Made by a program: the position numbers and the translations under genes
The notes under the pieces: model-generated
Told to the model about the DNA's origin: nothing
The model's input: only the letters and a program-made list of their open reading frames with translations
Database searches by the model: none
From: a virus
DNA: 20,881 bases
Direction: 5' to 3' (one strand)
IMG/VR virus record: IMGVR_UViG_3300021962_000783
Location: 1 to 20,881 of that record
Shown here: positions 1 through 8,107 of the stretch, one piece after another
Position numbering within the stretch: the stretch's first letter is position 1
Layout of the letters: each line of letters opens with the position of its first letter

Positions 1-21
1 TAGTGTTCTTAAATTTGACAT
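1..21 (-). CDS. Start of a further gene, cut off by the window edge
   Basis: Only seven codons (MSNLRTL) are inside the window. The ATG occupies 21-19 and shares its A with the TAA stop of the upstream gene (TAATG). The same junction occurs at three other places in this window, which supports a real, translationally coupled start. The product cannot be named. Its position at the end of the fibre block suggests another virion gene, but that is inference. Confidence 0.5.
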
Positions 22-686
22 TATGCTATTCTCCATCCCGTTACGTTATTATAATATGTTAAGTCAAATGATGCTGAAGCAACATTGACAATTAAATCTT
101 CAGCCAAAGACTGTATTGGATTACCATTTCTTGCTATTGTAAAATTTGTTGTACCTGCAGTACCTGCTGCATCTAAAAATTTAACTGTATCTCCAGGATT
201 TGGCAAGGAAGGTAAAGTAATAATCATACCCTCTGCTGGAACTACAAGCAATCTATCTCTTACTGTAGCCTGATAATTTGCTGTTATAGTTTGCCAAGCT
301 TTCATTACGTTTGGACTAACTGATGAGTCTAAGGCGGTGACTGTTGAAGACAATTGGGCAATATCTCCACCTGCAGTATTTACATAATTTTCTACAGCGT
401 AAATTCTTGTTTCATATGAATCTGAGGTGTCTTCAAGATCTGTTAACCTTTGTCCATTTACAGAATTGTTAATTGTAACTATTGCAGCATCTTTTGCTGC
501 TTCTAAAGCAGCAATTCTTTCATTTGTTGCTGCCAAAATATCATTTACACCCATTGATCTTGCTAGGGTATCAAGTGCTGAAGCTAATAAAACTAAGTCG
601 TTTGCATCAAGTGTTTCTGATGTTAGCGCAGTAACTTTTGTTTTAAATAAATCAACTTGGCTTGATAGGGTTGTATAGTCTGGCAT
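21..686 (-). CDS. Putative tail-fibre / appendage protein with coiled-coil stalk
   Basis: This is a 221-residue protein. Residues about 1-120 are Ala/Leu/Thr/Asp-rich with heptad-like spacing, as in a trimeric fibre stalk. Residues about 130-221 look like a small all-beta head: a stretch with PAEG, NPGD and FLDAAG followed by alternating hydrophobic residues and ending GWRIA. The end of the 10755-12068 protein has a similar Gly/Asn-rich beta pattern. No enzymatic motif is seen. A good ribosome site (AGGAGA) lies 6 bases before the ATG, in the 8-base gap after the 1165-residue virion gene. The stop overlaps the next ATG by one base. Virion role is inferred from composition and neighbours; the exact family is not recognised. 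Confidence 0.65.
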   Translation of the reverse strand: MPDYTTLSSQVDLFKTKVTALTSETLDANDLVLLASALDTLARSMGVNDILAATNERIAALEAAKDAAIVTINNSVNGQRLTDLEDTSDSYETRIYAVENYVNTAGGDIAQLSSTVTALDSSVSPNVMKAWQTITANYQATVRDRLLVVPAEGMIITLPSLPNPGDTVKFLDAAGTAGTTNFTIARNGNPIQSLAEDLIVNVASASFDLTYYNNVTGWRIA

Positions 687-694
687 TTTGTCTC

Positions 695-3600
695 CTAGGC
701 CTGTGCTTCAGTCCAAGAAATTCTAGCAAGGATATTTGCTGCAGAAGATCCTAAGTTTGTAGCAATAACTGTTAGTACGTCTGGACCATTAGGGAACGAT
801 GGGTTTGCCTGAGATCCATTACCATTTAGAATACAGTTTGCAAGGTCTCTAACTTTCTTAGCATCGAATGATGTAACAGAGAAGTTTGTACCACCAGCGT
901 TTTCTGTATAGAAGGCAAAAATACGATCTCCACCAGTGATGGTATTTGTAGGAGATGTAACTGGGGCACCAGTACCTCTAATACCAGTTCCATCGTGGTA
1001 AATTACTTGGGCCAAGGAACCAGAACCAACTCTTACTGATTCCCACTCTGCAGGTATTGCAATACCGTTCATTGTTGCTGGATTCAAAACACCTTCAATT
1101 AGGAACTGTCCTTGAGACAATACTCCAACTGAGTCTAGTTTCATCTGCATGCGGTTTGCAAGTTCACGTTGTCCGAAGTTTCTACCTAATCCGTTATCTG
1201 CCGAAGGTGCTACTCTAATTGAAATTAAAGGACGTGGGGTTGGTGTGCTTCCGAATGTCTGAATTGCAGTACCATTAGGGTTAATTGCAGAAATTGCTTC
1301 ATCTGCACCCTGAAGAGCATAAGTAAATGATGTTGGTGCAACAGAAGTGATTAAGAACGTTCCGTTAAATCGACTTGATGCAGTAATTCTTGCAGTTGAT
1401 ACAACCGATTGGAATCCAATGTTTGCAGATACTTTACTGAATGCAATTCTAGTAGCATCTGGAACTAATGACACTGTATATGTTCCGTTAAATATTGTAT
1501 CTACGCCAGTTATCGTCACTGACTGTCCAACTGTATAGTAGTGAGGAGAGCTTGTTGTTAGATAAGCAATATTATTTGTAAGCTGCTTATATGTAACTGT
1601 TGATATATCTTGAACACCTGAAATGGTTACGTTAGTTCCTGATGCCAATGTATGTGGACCAGATGTTGTAAGTGTTGCAACATTTGATAATGCTTGACGA
1701 TTTGTTACTGTAGCTGAAATTGTTCCAGATCCACCGACCTGAAGGTACTTCTGCATACCAGCTGTAAAGATGAATGACTTATCATCATTAAACCCGCCAT
1801 CCATAATTACGGATGATCCCCAGTGTGACATAACTGGTGCACAGTTTTGAGAAATTGTTTGTACCGAAACCTGTGAGGTTCCAGAGCCGCCTGGAATTGT
1901 AGAATCTGGAACAAAGTTTACCTGAGCAGATGTTCCATAAAGATTTAGTGGGACTCCACCATAAACTAGAGGCTGTGCAACTCTTCTTACAATATTTACT
2001 GCCCATGCCTGAATTGTTGGATTATATGCTCCAACTGATGTATATTCACAAATTTCAAAGTTAGAGCCATCTGCAATTCTCAAGAATCCGTTTGATGGCC
2101 AGAAACTTACGTCATTAACATAAATTACTGTATCTTGAGGAAATAAGGTAGACCCGCTAATTCCAGATCCTCCAGAAATTAATTTTGCAGAATTTAGAGG
2201 CTCATTAATTGTCTCATATCTTGCTGGAAGGTTGCCTGATCTCATGTATGATGCAGTATTAATATTATTCATTACCATCTTATGACACCAAACAACATTA
2301 CCATCAGTTGCTCTCATACCGAATCTAATTGATCCCGCTCCGTACCATGAGTAATCGATGTATGTCATCTGCATTTTAGATATGTCAAGAGTATATCCTG
2401 AAGGACCGTCTCCTAACATTGTATCTACGTTCCATTCTGATTGAGGAACCTTTTGAATTTGTGTTTTAATGTAAGGTGAATTTACAATACTTGGCCCACG
2501 ATATGCTGGAGCAATGTTTAAAGATGTATCAGAGTTAATTTGAATAACTCTATATGATTGGCCTCTAATTACAATTAGATCTCCAACTAGAAGCTGTTTT
2601 CTAAATCGTGTCTCCACTCCAGTTATTACATTTGAGAATTGTGTAGCAGAAATTTTTCCAAATAGTTCTTTGTTTGAAAATCTTCTTACTGCATATAAAG
2701 TCTTTCCGTCATATTCAAAATAAAATCCGTTTTGATCATCATATAGACCAGCTCTTGTTGCAGAGCCTTTCCATTGATATGCTGTTACGAATGCGTTAAC
2801 TCCGCCTGGCAACTGATCAATTGCAGTAATTGCAGAAGTAAATGTTTTTTGAACTTTAATAGTATTTGAATCTGTTACTTCATTAATAACAAACAAACCA
2901 TTAAATGGATTGTATGATCCAACAGTTTCAATTCCTTCAATTTTAACTGTAGCTCCTGCCTGTAAATTGTGATCTTGTAAAAGCTTAATAGTAATTGTGT
3001 TTGATCCAATTTGAGTGCTTGATGATGCAATATAAGAAATATCAAAAGATGGTGTGAACTTTGTTCCTGTTGAGAATTGAATTGACTTACCTGACTGATA
3101 TCTAAAGTATCTGCGTGTTTGTCTTAGTGTCTGAGTTCCGCATACGTTATTTCCTGTTGTTAAAATAACTCCGCCGTCGAATGGTCTGTGCTCAACGTAT
3201 CCTTCTGGCTTACAGAAAAGACCGATTCCTAAAGTATTTACTGTTCCTACTGGAACCTGGCCTTGTGTTATAAATGAGAATGAGTTTGGTGTTGTTACCC
3301 TATCAATCAAAAAGCTACCATTAATTGCGCTTCCTGAAGGGGCAGAAATCAAAATTGGAGTTCCTGGGTAAAGTCCATGTGGGTTTGTAGTAACAACATT
3401 AATTCTTGATAGTGCTGCGCCATCTGATGTTGCTGACCAAGCGTTTAAGTTTCCAGTGTTTCCTCCTGGAATATGAGCATTGTCAAATAATCCTCCACCA
3501 TAAACATTTGTTAATACTCCATCTTGTACGCTAGTTCCTGATGCAACAACTCCCTTAGCAACATATGAGAATACTGTTGAGCTTAATACTGTAACAAGAA

Positions 3601-4192
3601 ATGTTCCGTCTGTTAATGGGCTTGTAGACTCATTAACGCTTACAACATCTCCGTTATTTAATCCATGTGCGGATGCTGTTGTGATGTTAATTGTAGATCT
3701 TGGGGAACCTCCAGCTGAGAGTATTGAAACTACGTCTAGCGAGTTACCTCCAGTATTTCTAGAAAAGAATGTTGGGTAGTTATTTTGTAGAGAAAGTGAT
3801 TCCCATTTAGAGCCCTGAACGCCATACTCGAAGTCTGTATCAATTAAAGATTCTGGGTCAGATATTCTTAGTTTTCCAACTGCATCCACCATCGTTGGTT
3901 CTGGAATAAATGTTTCATATGGCTCATCAACCATAATTTGAAGAATGTCTGTTGAAGACATTGATGCTGTGTTATATTCAAGAACAAGTGTTGTTGAAGG
4001 GTCATTAGCGCTATTGCTAAGAGAATAAGAGGCTAGGCCTACTGCTGGATCTGAAAAATTATAGATTATCTTATTTTGAGTAACGTTTGTTATCAAAAGG
4101 AGATTTTTTCTCAAGACAACTCTTGGAATTATAATTGTAGATGTTGCAGGGGAAAATAGAATTCCCTGATCAGTAATTGCTCTTCTTGCCAT
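695..4192 (-). CDS. Large virion structural protein, baseplate/tail type, with HGL beta repeats
   Basis: This 1165-residue protein resembles large structural proteins seen in aquatic myophages. Recognisable stretches are SLIDTDFEYG near residue 120, YDDQNGFYFEYDG near 484-496, a central IDYSWYGAGSIRFG stretch, and SGNLPARYE. Interspersed are beta repeats of the form HGL-x2-GD-x-V ... NGTF-x-V ... T-FSY, near residues 165-215, 262-312 and 398-452, with about three more around 830-985. The last copy lacks its HGL half. The C-terminal ~170 residues form a separate conserved-looking domain (SQGQFLIEGVLNPATMNG). No signal peptide or enzyme motif is visible. The ribosome site is AAGGGAGA. The resemblance to phage virion proteins is from memory of the family; whether it is baseplate or fibre hub is inference. 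Confidence 0.75.
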   Translation of the reverse strand: MARRAITDQGILFSPATSTIIIPRVVLRKNLLLITNVTQNKIIYNFSDPAVGLASYSLSNSANDPSTTLVLEYNTASMSSTDILQIMVDEPYETFIPEPTMVDAVGKLRISDPESLIDTDFEYGVQGSKWESLSLQNNYPTFFSRNTGGNSLDVVSILSAGGSPRSTINITTASAHGLNNGDVVSVNESTSPLTDGTFLVTVLSSTVFSYVAKGVVASGTSVQDGVLTNVYGGGLFDNAHIPGGNTGNLNAWSATSDGAALSRINVVTTNPHGLYPGTPILISAPSGSAINGSFLIDRVTTPNSFSFITQGQVPVGTVNTLGIGLFCKPEGYVEHRPFDGGVILTTGNNVCGTQTLRQTRRYFRYQSGKSIQFSTGTKFTPSFDISYIASSSTQIGSNTITIKLLQDHNLQAGATVKIEGIETVGSYNPFNGLFVINEVTDSNTIKVQKTFTSAITAIDQLPGGVNAFVTAYQWKGSATRAGLYDDQNGFYFEYDGKTLYAVRRFSNKELFGKISATQFSNVITGVETRFRKQLLVGDLIVIRGQSYRVIQINSDTSLNIAPAYRGPSIVNSPYIKTQIQKVPQSEWNVDTMLGDGPSGYTLDISKMQMTYIDYSWYGAGSIRFGMRATDGNVVWCHKMVMNNINTASYMRSGNLPARYETINEPLNSAKLISGGSGISGSTLFPQDTVIYVNDVSFWPSNGFLRIADGSNFEICEYTSVGAYNPTIQAWAVNIVRRVAQPLVYGGVPLNLYGTSAQVNFVPDSTIPGGSGTSQVSVQTISQNCAPVMSHWGSSVIMDGGFNDDKSFIFTAGMQKYLQVGGSGTISATVTNRQALSNVATLTTSGPHTLASGTNVTISGVQDISTVTYKQLTNNIAYLTTSSPHYYTVGQSVTITGVDTIFNGTYTVSLVPDATRIAFSKVSANIGFQSVVSTARITASSRFNGTFLITSVAPTSFTYALQGADEAISAINPNGTAIQTFGSTPTPRPLISIRVAPSADNGLGRNFGQRELANRMQMKLDSVGVLSQGQFLIEGVLNPATMNGIAIPAEWESVRVGSGSLAQVIYHDGTGIRGTGAPVTSPTNTITGGDRIFAFYTENAGGTNFSVTSFDAKKVRDLANCILNGNGSQANPSFPNGPDVLTVIATNLGSSAANILARISWTEAQA

Positions 4193-4207
4193 ATTGGTTA
4201 GTCTCCC

Positions 4208-4828
4208 TTAGAAAATAAAACTTGTTGCCATAATTGTACCATTTATCTGTGCCAAAGATGATGTCAGTGCATATTTTGGATAATAAATACCTAAATTAAG
4301 CAATGTATCTAATTCATACGCAGAAACTCTTCTTTCAATATCCGCCACCACTACATCTCCAATTGGACCAACTGGACCTTGTGTTCCTTGTGGCCCTGGA
4401 TCTCCTTGCAAGCCCTGTGGCCCTCTTACATTTCCTTGCAAAACCCAGGTTGTTGTTGATGCACTATATACATAGTACTCTCCAGTATTTAGGTTTATAA
4501 AATTATCGCCTTCAATTAAATTAGTTAGTCCTGCATTTTGAGGAATTGATTGAGCTGTATATGTCTTTGTTCCTCTTGTACCTGGAACGCCTGGAGATCC
4601 AGTTTCTCCAGTTAAACCTTTTGGTATTGCAAAATTTAAAATAGCTGCTGTTGCTGTACCAGCATTTGTAATTGATGGATTGGCTGCTGGAGATAAAGAT
4701 GTTACAGTTCCTACAGATATAGTTGCTGCAGTTCCAGCTGGTCCCTGTGGACCAGTTGCTCCTGTAGGGCCAGGTCGAGATCCTGCTACGACTACCCATT
4801 CACTTCCGTTATAGCGTTTTAATGACAT
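4208..4828 (-). CDS. Collagen-like tail-fibre protein
   Basis: This 206-residue protein opens with a YNGSEWVVV beta module like those ending modules in neighbouring fibres. It then has three collagen-like Gly-X-Y tracts: residues about 19-33 (GPTGATGPQGPAG), 71-87 (GLTGETGSPGVPGTRG) and 135-156 (GPQGLQGDPGPQG and on). Beta-rich linkers separate them. The C-terminal ~50 residues have no repeats and probably form a trimerisation or tip region. Most prolines are in the X position, but G-S-P, G-V-P and G-D-P place proline in Y, the classic prolyl-4-hydroxylase site. The ribosome site GGAGAGG lies 9 bases before the ATG. Collagen-like phage fibres are well known; the receptor is unknown. Confidence 0.8.
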   Translation of the reverse strand: MSLKRYNGSEWVVVAGSRPGPTGATGPQGPAGTAATISVGTVTSLSPAANPSITNAGTATAAILNFAIPKGLTGETGSPGVPGTRGTKTYTAQSIPQNAGLTNLIEGDNFINLNTGEYYVYSASTTTWVLQGNVRGPQGLQGDPGPQGTQGPVGPIGDVVVADIERRVSAYELDTLLNLGIYYPKYALTSSLAQINGTIMATSFIF

Positions 4829-4847
4829 ATTTGATTACCTCTCCACT

Positions 4848-4853
4848 ATTATA
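4848..4853 (-). promoter_or_regulatory. Possible -10 box upstream of the collagen-like fibre gene
   Basis: TATAAT preceded by TG lies in the 39-base gap before the collagen-like gene, just upstream of its ribosome site. No -35 match was found at 16-18 bases. The same arrangement (TGTATAAT then a GAGGT ribosome site) recurs at 6956. It could be a -10-only phage promoter or just AT-rich sequence. Confidence 0.25.
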
Positions 4854-4867
4854 CAACATATTTTCTA

Positions 4868-6937
4868 TTAAACGCCAGCCCATATTAATGCTTCTGAATC
4901 AAAAGTTGGAAATATCTTGATCCATTGACCTGCTGCTGCTACGTATAAAGAAGCCTCTGAAGAAACGTATGCTATCATTCCGCCGTGCAAAGATGCTGTT
5001 GGCAAACTGGCATAGTCTGTTATTTGTGCTGCATTATTTTTAAACAAATCAGAATAAGTTATTTCGCCTTCTTCTGTTGTTAGATCTAGCCAAAATTCTG
5101 TTTGAGATGGGCTTGGTGGTGTTGTAGAAGACAAAATTGATTGACCACTTGTGTCGTCAAGATCTACCCAGAAGTCTCCTTCAATTGCAGTGTATGTAGG
5201 TGGCTCCTCATCTGAATAAATTAAAGGAAGATCTGGCTCATCTGTGTCTATCCACAGAGTGTCTAGTCCATATGTTCCCTCTGCTGGAGGATTAGGTCCC
5301 GCAAAAACAAATTCAGTAGAGCCTGCATCATCGTCAACATCTATCCAAAGATCACCTTCTGTTGTGGCTCCAGATGGCGGTGCAACTAATCCAACAAAGA
5401 ATGAACTTGGTGGTAATGATGTATCTGTTGGAAGTAACGCTAAACCTCCGCCTCCGCCTCCTTCTCCTTGAATATCTTGCCAAAGCAAACCATCCCAAAC
5501 TTTTAGTTTGTCTAACGGCTTGTTGTAATAAATTTGCCCTTCTACTGGACTTAAAGGTGCTGCATCAAGACCAATAATTATTCCATTAGTAAAAGTATTT
5601 TTAGATGTCCATGTGTTTGTTGTAGAAAGAGATAGGTCTGTTGCTATATACTCCCAAGAAGATGATAGCGCATTCCATACTTTTAATGCTCTAGTGTTTC
5701 CACTTCTATACTCATCTGTGTCAAACCAAAATTGTCCATCTATAGGATTTGTTGGTGCGGATGCAGACATTATAGCAGTTGATGGAGGAACATAAGCCTC
5801 TAATATCATCTTATTGGCTTCGTCATCATAGGTAACAGATATATTTGGATTTAAGCCATGTGCAAATAGAGGACCTATTGCATCCTGTACTTGTTCTTGG
5901 GTTAATTGAGCTACTGCGGTAAAATTAATTTTTCCAGTTACATCATCATAGGATGCAGTTAAATTAGTGTGTGTTCCAGAAGTTATTAGGCCTGCTGCCA
6001 CGTCTTGAATTTTTTCATCAATATCAAGTTCGCTTAAAGGAACTTTGCCATTTTCGTCAAGTGTAGCTATTCCATCTGGTTGACCAACTTGTGAAATTGG
6101 AACATATGTCTGAGCAGATGTATTGCCAAGCGCTGAGACTGCTGCGTCTGTATATGCTTTTGATGACGCTAAAGCTGTAGATATGGCTGTTGTTATTGTT
6201 GTTGAAAAATTTGGGTCATCATTAATTGCTGCAGCTATTTCGTTTAGGGTATCTAGTAGAGCTGGAGATGTATCAACTAAATTTGCAATTGCTTGATTTA
6301 CGTAGGCTTGGCTTGCTATGGTATTTGTATTTACTGCAATAGTAATTGATTGAGAAAAGTTATATAAAGACCAAGAGGCGTTTGTTGCTCCGCCTGGCTC
6401 TGGTGGATACCCAGGGTTGCTTGGGTTGCCTGTTCTTATAAAATAAGATCCTACTATTCCATAAGGACTTCCTTCTGGAATACTTACTACATCATTAAGA
6501 GCATAAGAATATCCATTGTCATAATCTCCTAGGTAGTTGGGTGGATTTTGGTTATATGTTTTTGTTATACCTGATCCAGCTGTTAAAGCATTTGCAACTG
6601 CAGAAATTGCTTCTTGATTATCATATGTTCCTGTTAAATTAATTTTTCTTGCATTATCATCATATGAAACTGTTATGTTTGTATGAGAGCCAGAAGTTAT
6701 GAGGCCTGCCGCTAGGTCTTCTATGGCATCTACGTTTAAATAATTATTTTCTAAAGATCTTACTTTATAGTCTAGGGAGTTGGGGTTAGATGAGTTATCT
6801 GCTCCGACTTTTTGTTCAAGTGCTTCAATGGCATCATTTGCGTCAGCGTGTTGCTTGGCATGGGGAACTACCTCAACCGAGTCAAGTGGTTGTGGGTTAA
6901 CTAAAACGTCTAGATTTGCTGGGAAGCTTGTTGCCAT
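4868..6937 (-). CDS. Long repeat-containing tail-fibre protein
   Basis: This is a 689-residue protein. Domain order: an N-terminal segment with LDYKVRSLEN; a repeat near 75-103 (LAAGLITSGSHTN..SYDD), repeated near 312-341 and again, more divergent, near 352-381; an insert at 137-192 with RTGNPSNPGYPPE, shared with the plus-strand collagen-like protein; a helical module 217-257; a module 258-305 (KAYTDAAVSALGNTS ... GIATLDENGKVP). After these come about six tandem beta repeats of the form P-P-x-EGD-x-W-x-D-x-DD between about 390 and 625. A GEGGGGGG hinge sits at 491-498. Both the helical and KAYTDA modules recur in the 10755-12068 fibre. The many Asp clusters could bind metal ions. The ribosome site is AGAGGTG. 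A fibre role is inferred from architecture. Confidence 0.75.
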   Translation of the reverse strand: MATSFPANLDVLVNPQPLDSVEVVPHAKQHADANDAIEALEQKVGADNSSNPNSLDYKVRSLENNYLNVDAIEDLAAGLITSGSHTNITVSYDDNARKINLTGTYDNQEAISAVANALTAGSGITKTYNQNPPNYLGDYDNGYSYALNDVVSIPEGSPYGIVGSYFIRTGNPSNPGYPPEPGGATNASWSLYNFSQSITIAVNTNTIASQAYVNQAIANLVDTSPALLDTLNEIAAAINDDPNFSTTITTAISTALASSKAYTDAAVSALGNTSAQTYVPISQVGQPDGIATLDENGKVPLSELDIDEKIQDVAAGLITSGTHTNLTASYDDVTGKINFTAVAQLTQEQVQDAIGPLFAHGLNPNISVTYDDEANKMILEAYVPPSTAIMSASAPTNPIDGQFWFDTDEYRSGNTRALKVWNALSSSWEYIATDLSLSTTNTWTSKNTFTNGIIIGLDAAPLSPVEGQIYYNKPLDKLKVWDGLLWQDIQGEGGGGGGLALLPTDTSLPPSSFFVGLVAPPSGATTEGDLWIDVDDDAGSTEFVFAGPNPPAEGTYGLDTLWIDTDEPDLPLIYSDEEPPTYTAIEGDFWVDLDDTSGQSILSSTTPPSPSQTEFWLDLTTEEGEITYSDLFKNNAAQITDYASLPTASLHGGMIAYVSSEASLYVAAAGQWIKIFPTFDSEALIWAGV

Positions 6938-6955
6938 TTATACACCTCTTTCCTA

Positions 6956-6961
6956 ATTATA
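6956..6961 (-). promoter_or_regulatory. Possible -10 box upstream of the 689-residue fibre gene
   Basis: TATAAT preceded by TG lies in the short gap between the 199-residue protein gene and the long fibre gene, 14 bases before the AGAGGTG ribosome site. No convincing -35 element is seen. The similarity to the site at 4848 is the only support beyond the match itself. Confidence 0.25.
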
Positions 6962-6973
6962 CACTTAAATCTA

Positions 6974-7573
6974 TTAAAGGATTGGTATCCACTTATTAGG
7001 ATATTGCCTTTCAAGCATTGAAAGTGGGGCAATGCTAAAGGACAGGACCTTTGTATCAGAACTACCATATACTATTTTTTTACTAGATTCAAATAGCAGC
7101 AGGGATCCAGTCGCCGAGGACTCTTGAATATCATTAACCGTTACTTTGCTTTCGTTACTTGATTCAATAAAATATAGACCAGAAAAACACGGAATACCAC
7201 CTCCACCAATGTCATACCAAACGTCTGTGCGAATTTCTTCAGAGTATGAAGAGGATATATAATATGGCACATTTTTATTTATTCCATAATAGGAAAGGGC
7301 ATCCTTAAATAAAGAAGATATCTCCTTTAATAAATCATGCATTTGTTTATTATATGAGGCTAGGTAGTTTTTTGCATTTGGGTCCTCAACTGGTATAGAG
7401 CCAATAAACTCTGCCTTTAGTCCTCCAGTAAATCTATATACGTGGTCTAGGGGTGTCTTATTTTTTATAACATCTTGGATAACATTGTCTAATTTTAAAT
7501 TAGACTTAAAAATATAAAAAGGCTTTGTTTGTTTATTTATTAATAACTTTTCTGATTGACTAGAATTAATCAT
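6974..7573 (-). CDS. Hypothetical protein, possibly a degenerate 2OG-oxygenase-fold protein
   Basis: This 199-residue protein matches no family I can name with certainty. Its second half follows the strand order of phage 2OG-Fe(II) oxygenases: VWYDIGGGG, SGLYFI near 131, GSLLLFESSKKIVYG near 156-170, then LSFSIAPL. The positions where that family has the HxH/HxD iron ligands read GGGGIPC, and the distal His position reads KIVYG. If the fold is right, the iron site is lost. The start overlaps the stop of the GNAT-like gene by 8 bases, with ribosome site AGGTGG. It sits between the long fibre and a cluster of enzyme-like genes, so a fibre modification, chaperone or structural role is possible. 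Fold assignment is weak. Confidence 0.6.
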   Translation of the reverse strand: MINSSQSEKLLINKQTKPFYIFKSNLKLDNVIQDVIKNKTPLDHVYRFTGGLKAEFIGSIPVEDPNAKNYLASYNKQMHDLLKEISSLFKDALSYYGINKNVPYYISSSYSEEIRTDVWYDIGGGGIPCFSGLYFIESSNESKVTVNDIQESSATGSLLLFESSKKIVYGSSDTKVLSFSIAPLSMLERQYPNKWIPIL

Positions 7574-8105
7574 TTATTCCACCTATTCTTTGCTCATACC
7601 AAATTACTGGAGATGTAGGATCCCTTGGAGGTTCCTGTTCGTTCATAAAAAACCTTCCATTCATAATTGGAGAGTTTGGGTTATTATGTTTTAATACTTT
7701 TGAAATATTTTTATAGAACTTATTTGCAACTGGGCTTCTATTTCTTGAACCTTCTATAACAAGATTAAAGTTTGTATAAAAAACAGACCTTAAAAGTCCA
7801 GCTAGGTATTTCCAGTACCCACGTCTTCTGTATATGGGATTTGTATACATTCTATCTGATACAAAGCTGTCGCCTTCAACTTTTTGTAAGGTATACATAT
7901 CTGGATATTTATTGCTAACAAATTCAGAAACTATAATAGTTCCCTTTGGATAAGTATTATCTTTGTACATAGATATGGATAGGCTTATAACACTTCCATT
8001 AATAAAAGAAGCATGTATCCAGGAGTCTCCCAACTCTGAAGGATACTGAGATAATTCAACTAGCGAGATCCCGTCTATTTCTACGGCATTTAGAACCGTA
8101 CTCAT
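7566..8105 (-). CDS. Probable GNAT-like N-acetyltransferase
   Basis: This is a 179-residue protein. A hydrophobic strand-rich first half is followed by the GNAT-type acetyl-CoA loop in NPIYRRRGYWKYLAGLL near residues 88-104. The R-R-R-G matches R/Q-x-x-G, but the usual following G/A is a Trp. A later ANKFYKNI segment resembles GNAT motif B. GNAT enzymes transfer acetyl from acetyl-CoA to amines; the substrate here is unknown. The gene starts 2 bases after the Hint-protein stop, without a strong ribosome site, so translation is probably coupled. It also overlaps the next gene by 8 bases. Its place inside a fibre block suggests acetylation of a virion protein or host surface target (inference). 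Confidence 0.5.
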   Translation of the reverse strand: MSTVLNAVEIDGISLVELSQYPSELGDSWIHASFINGSVISLSISMYKDNTYPKGTIIVSEFVSNKYPDMYTLQKVEGDSFVSDRMYTNPIYRRRGYWKYLAGLLRSVFYTNFNLVIEGSRNRSPVANKFYKNISKVLKHNNPNSPIMNGRFFMNEQEPPRDPTSPVIWYEQRIGGIND

Positions 8106-8107
8106 TT

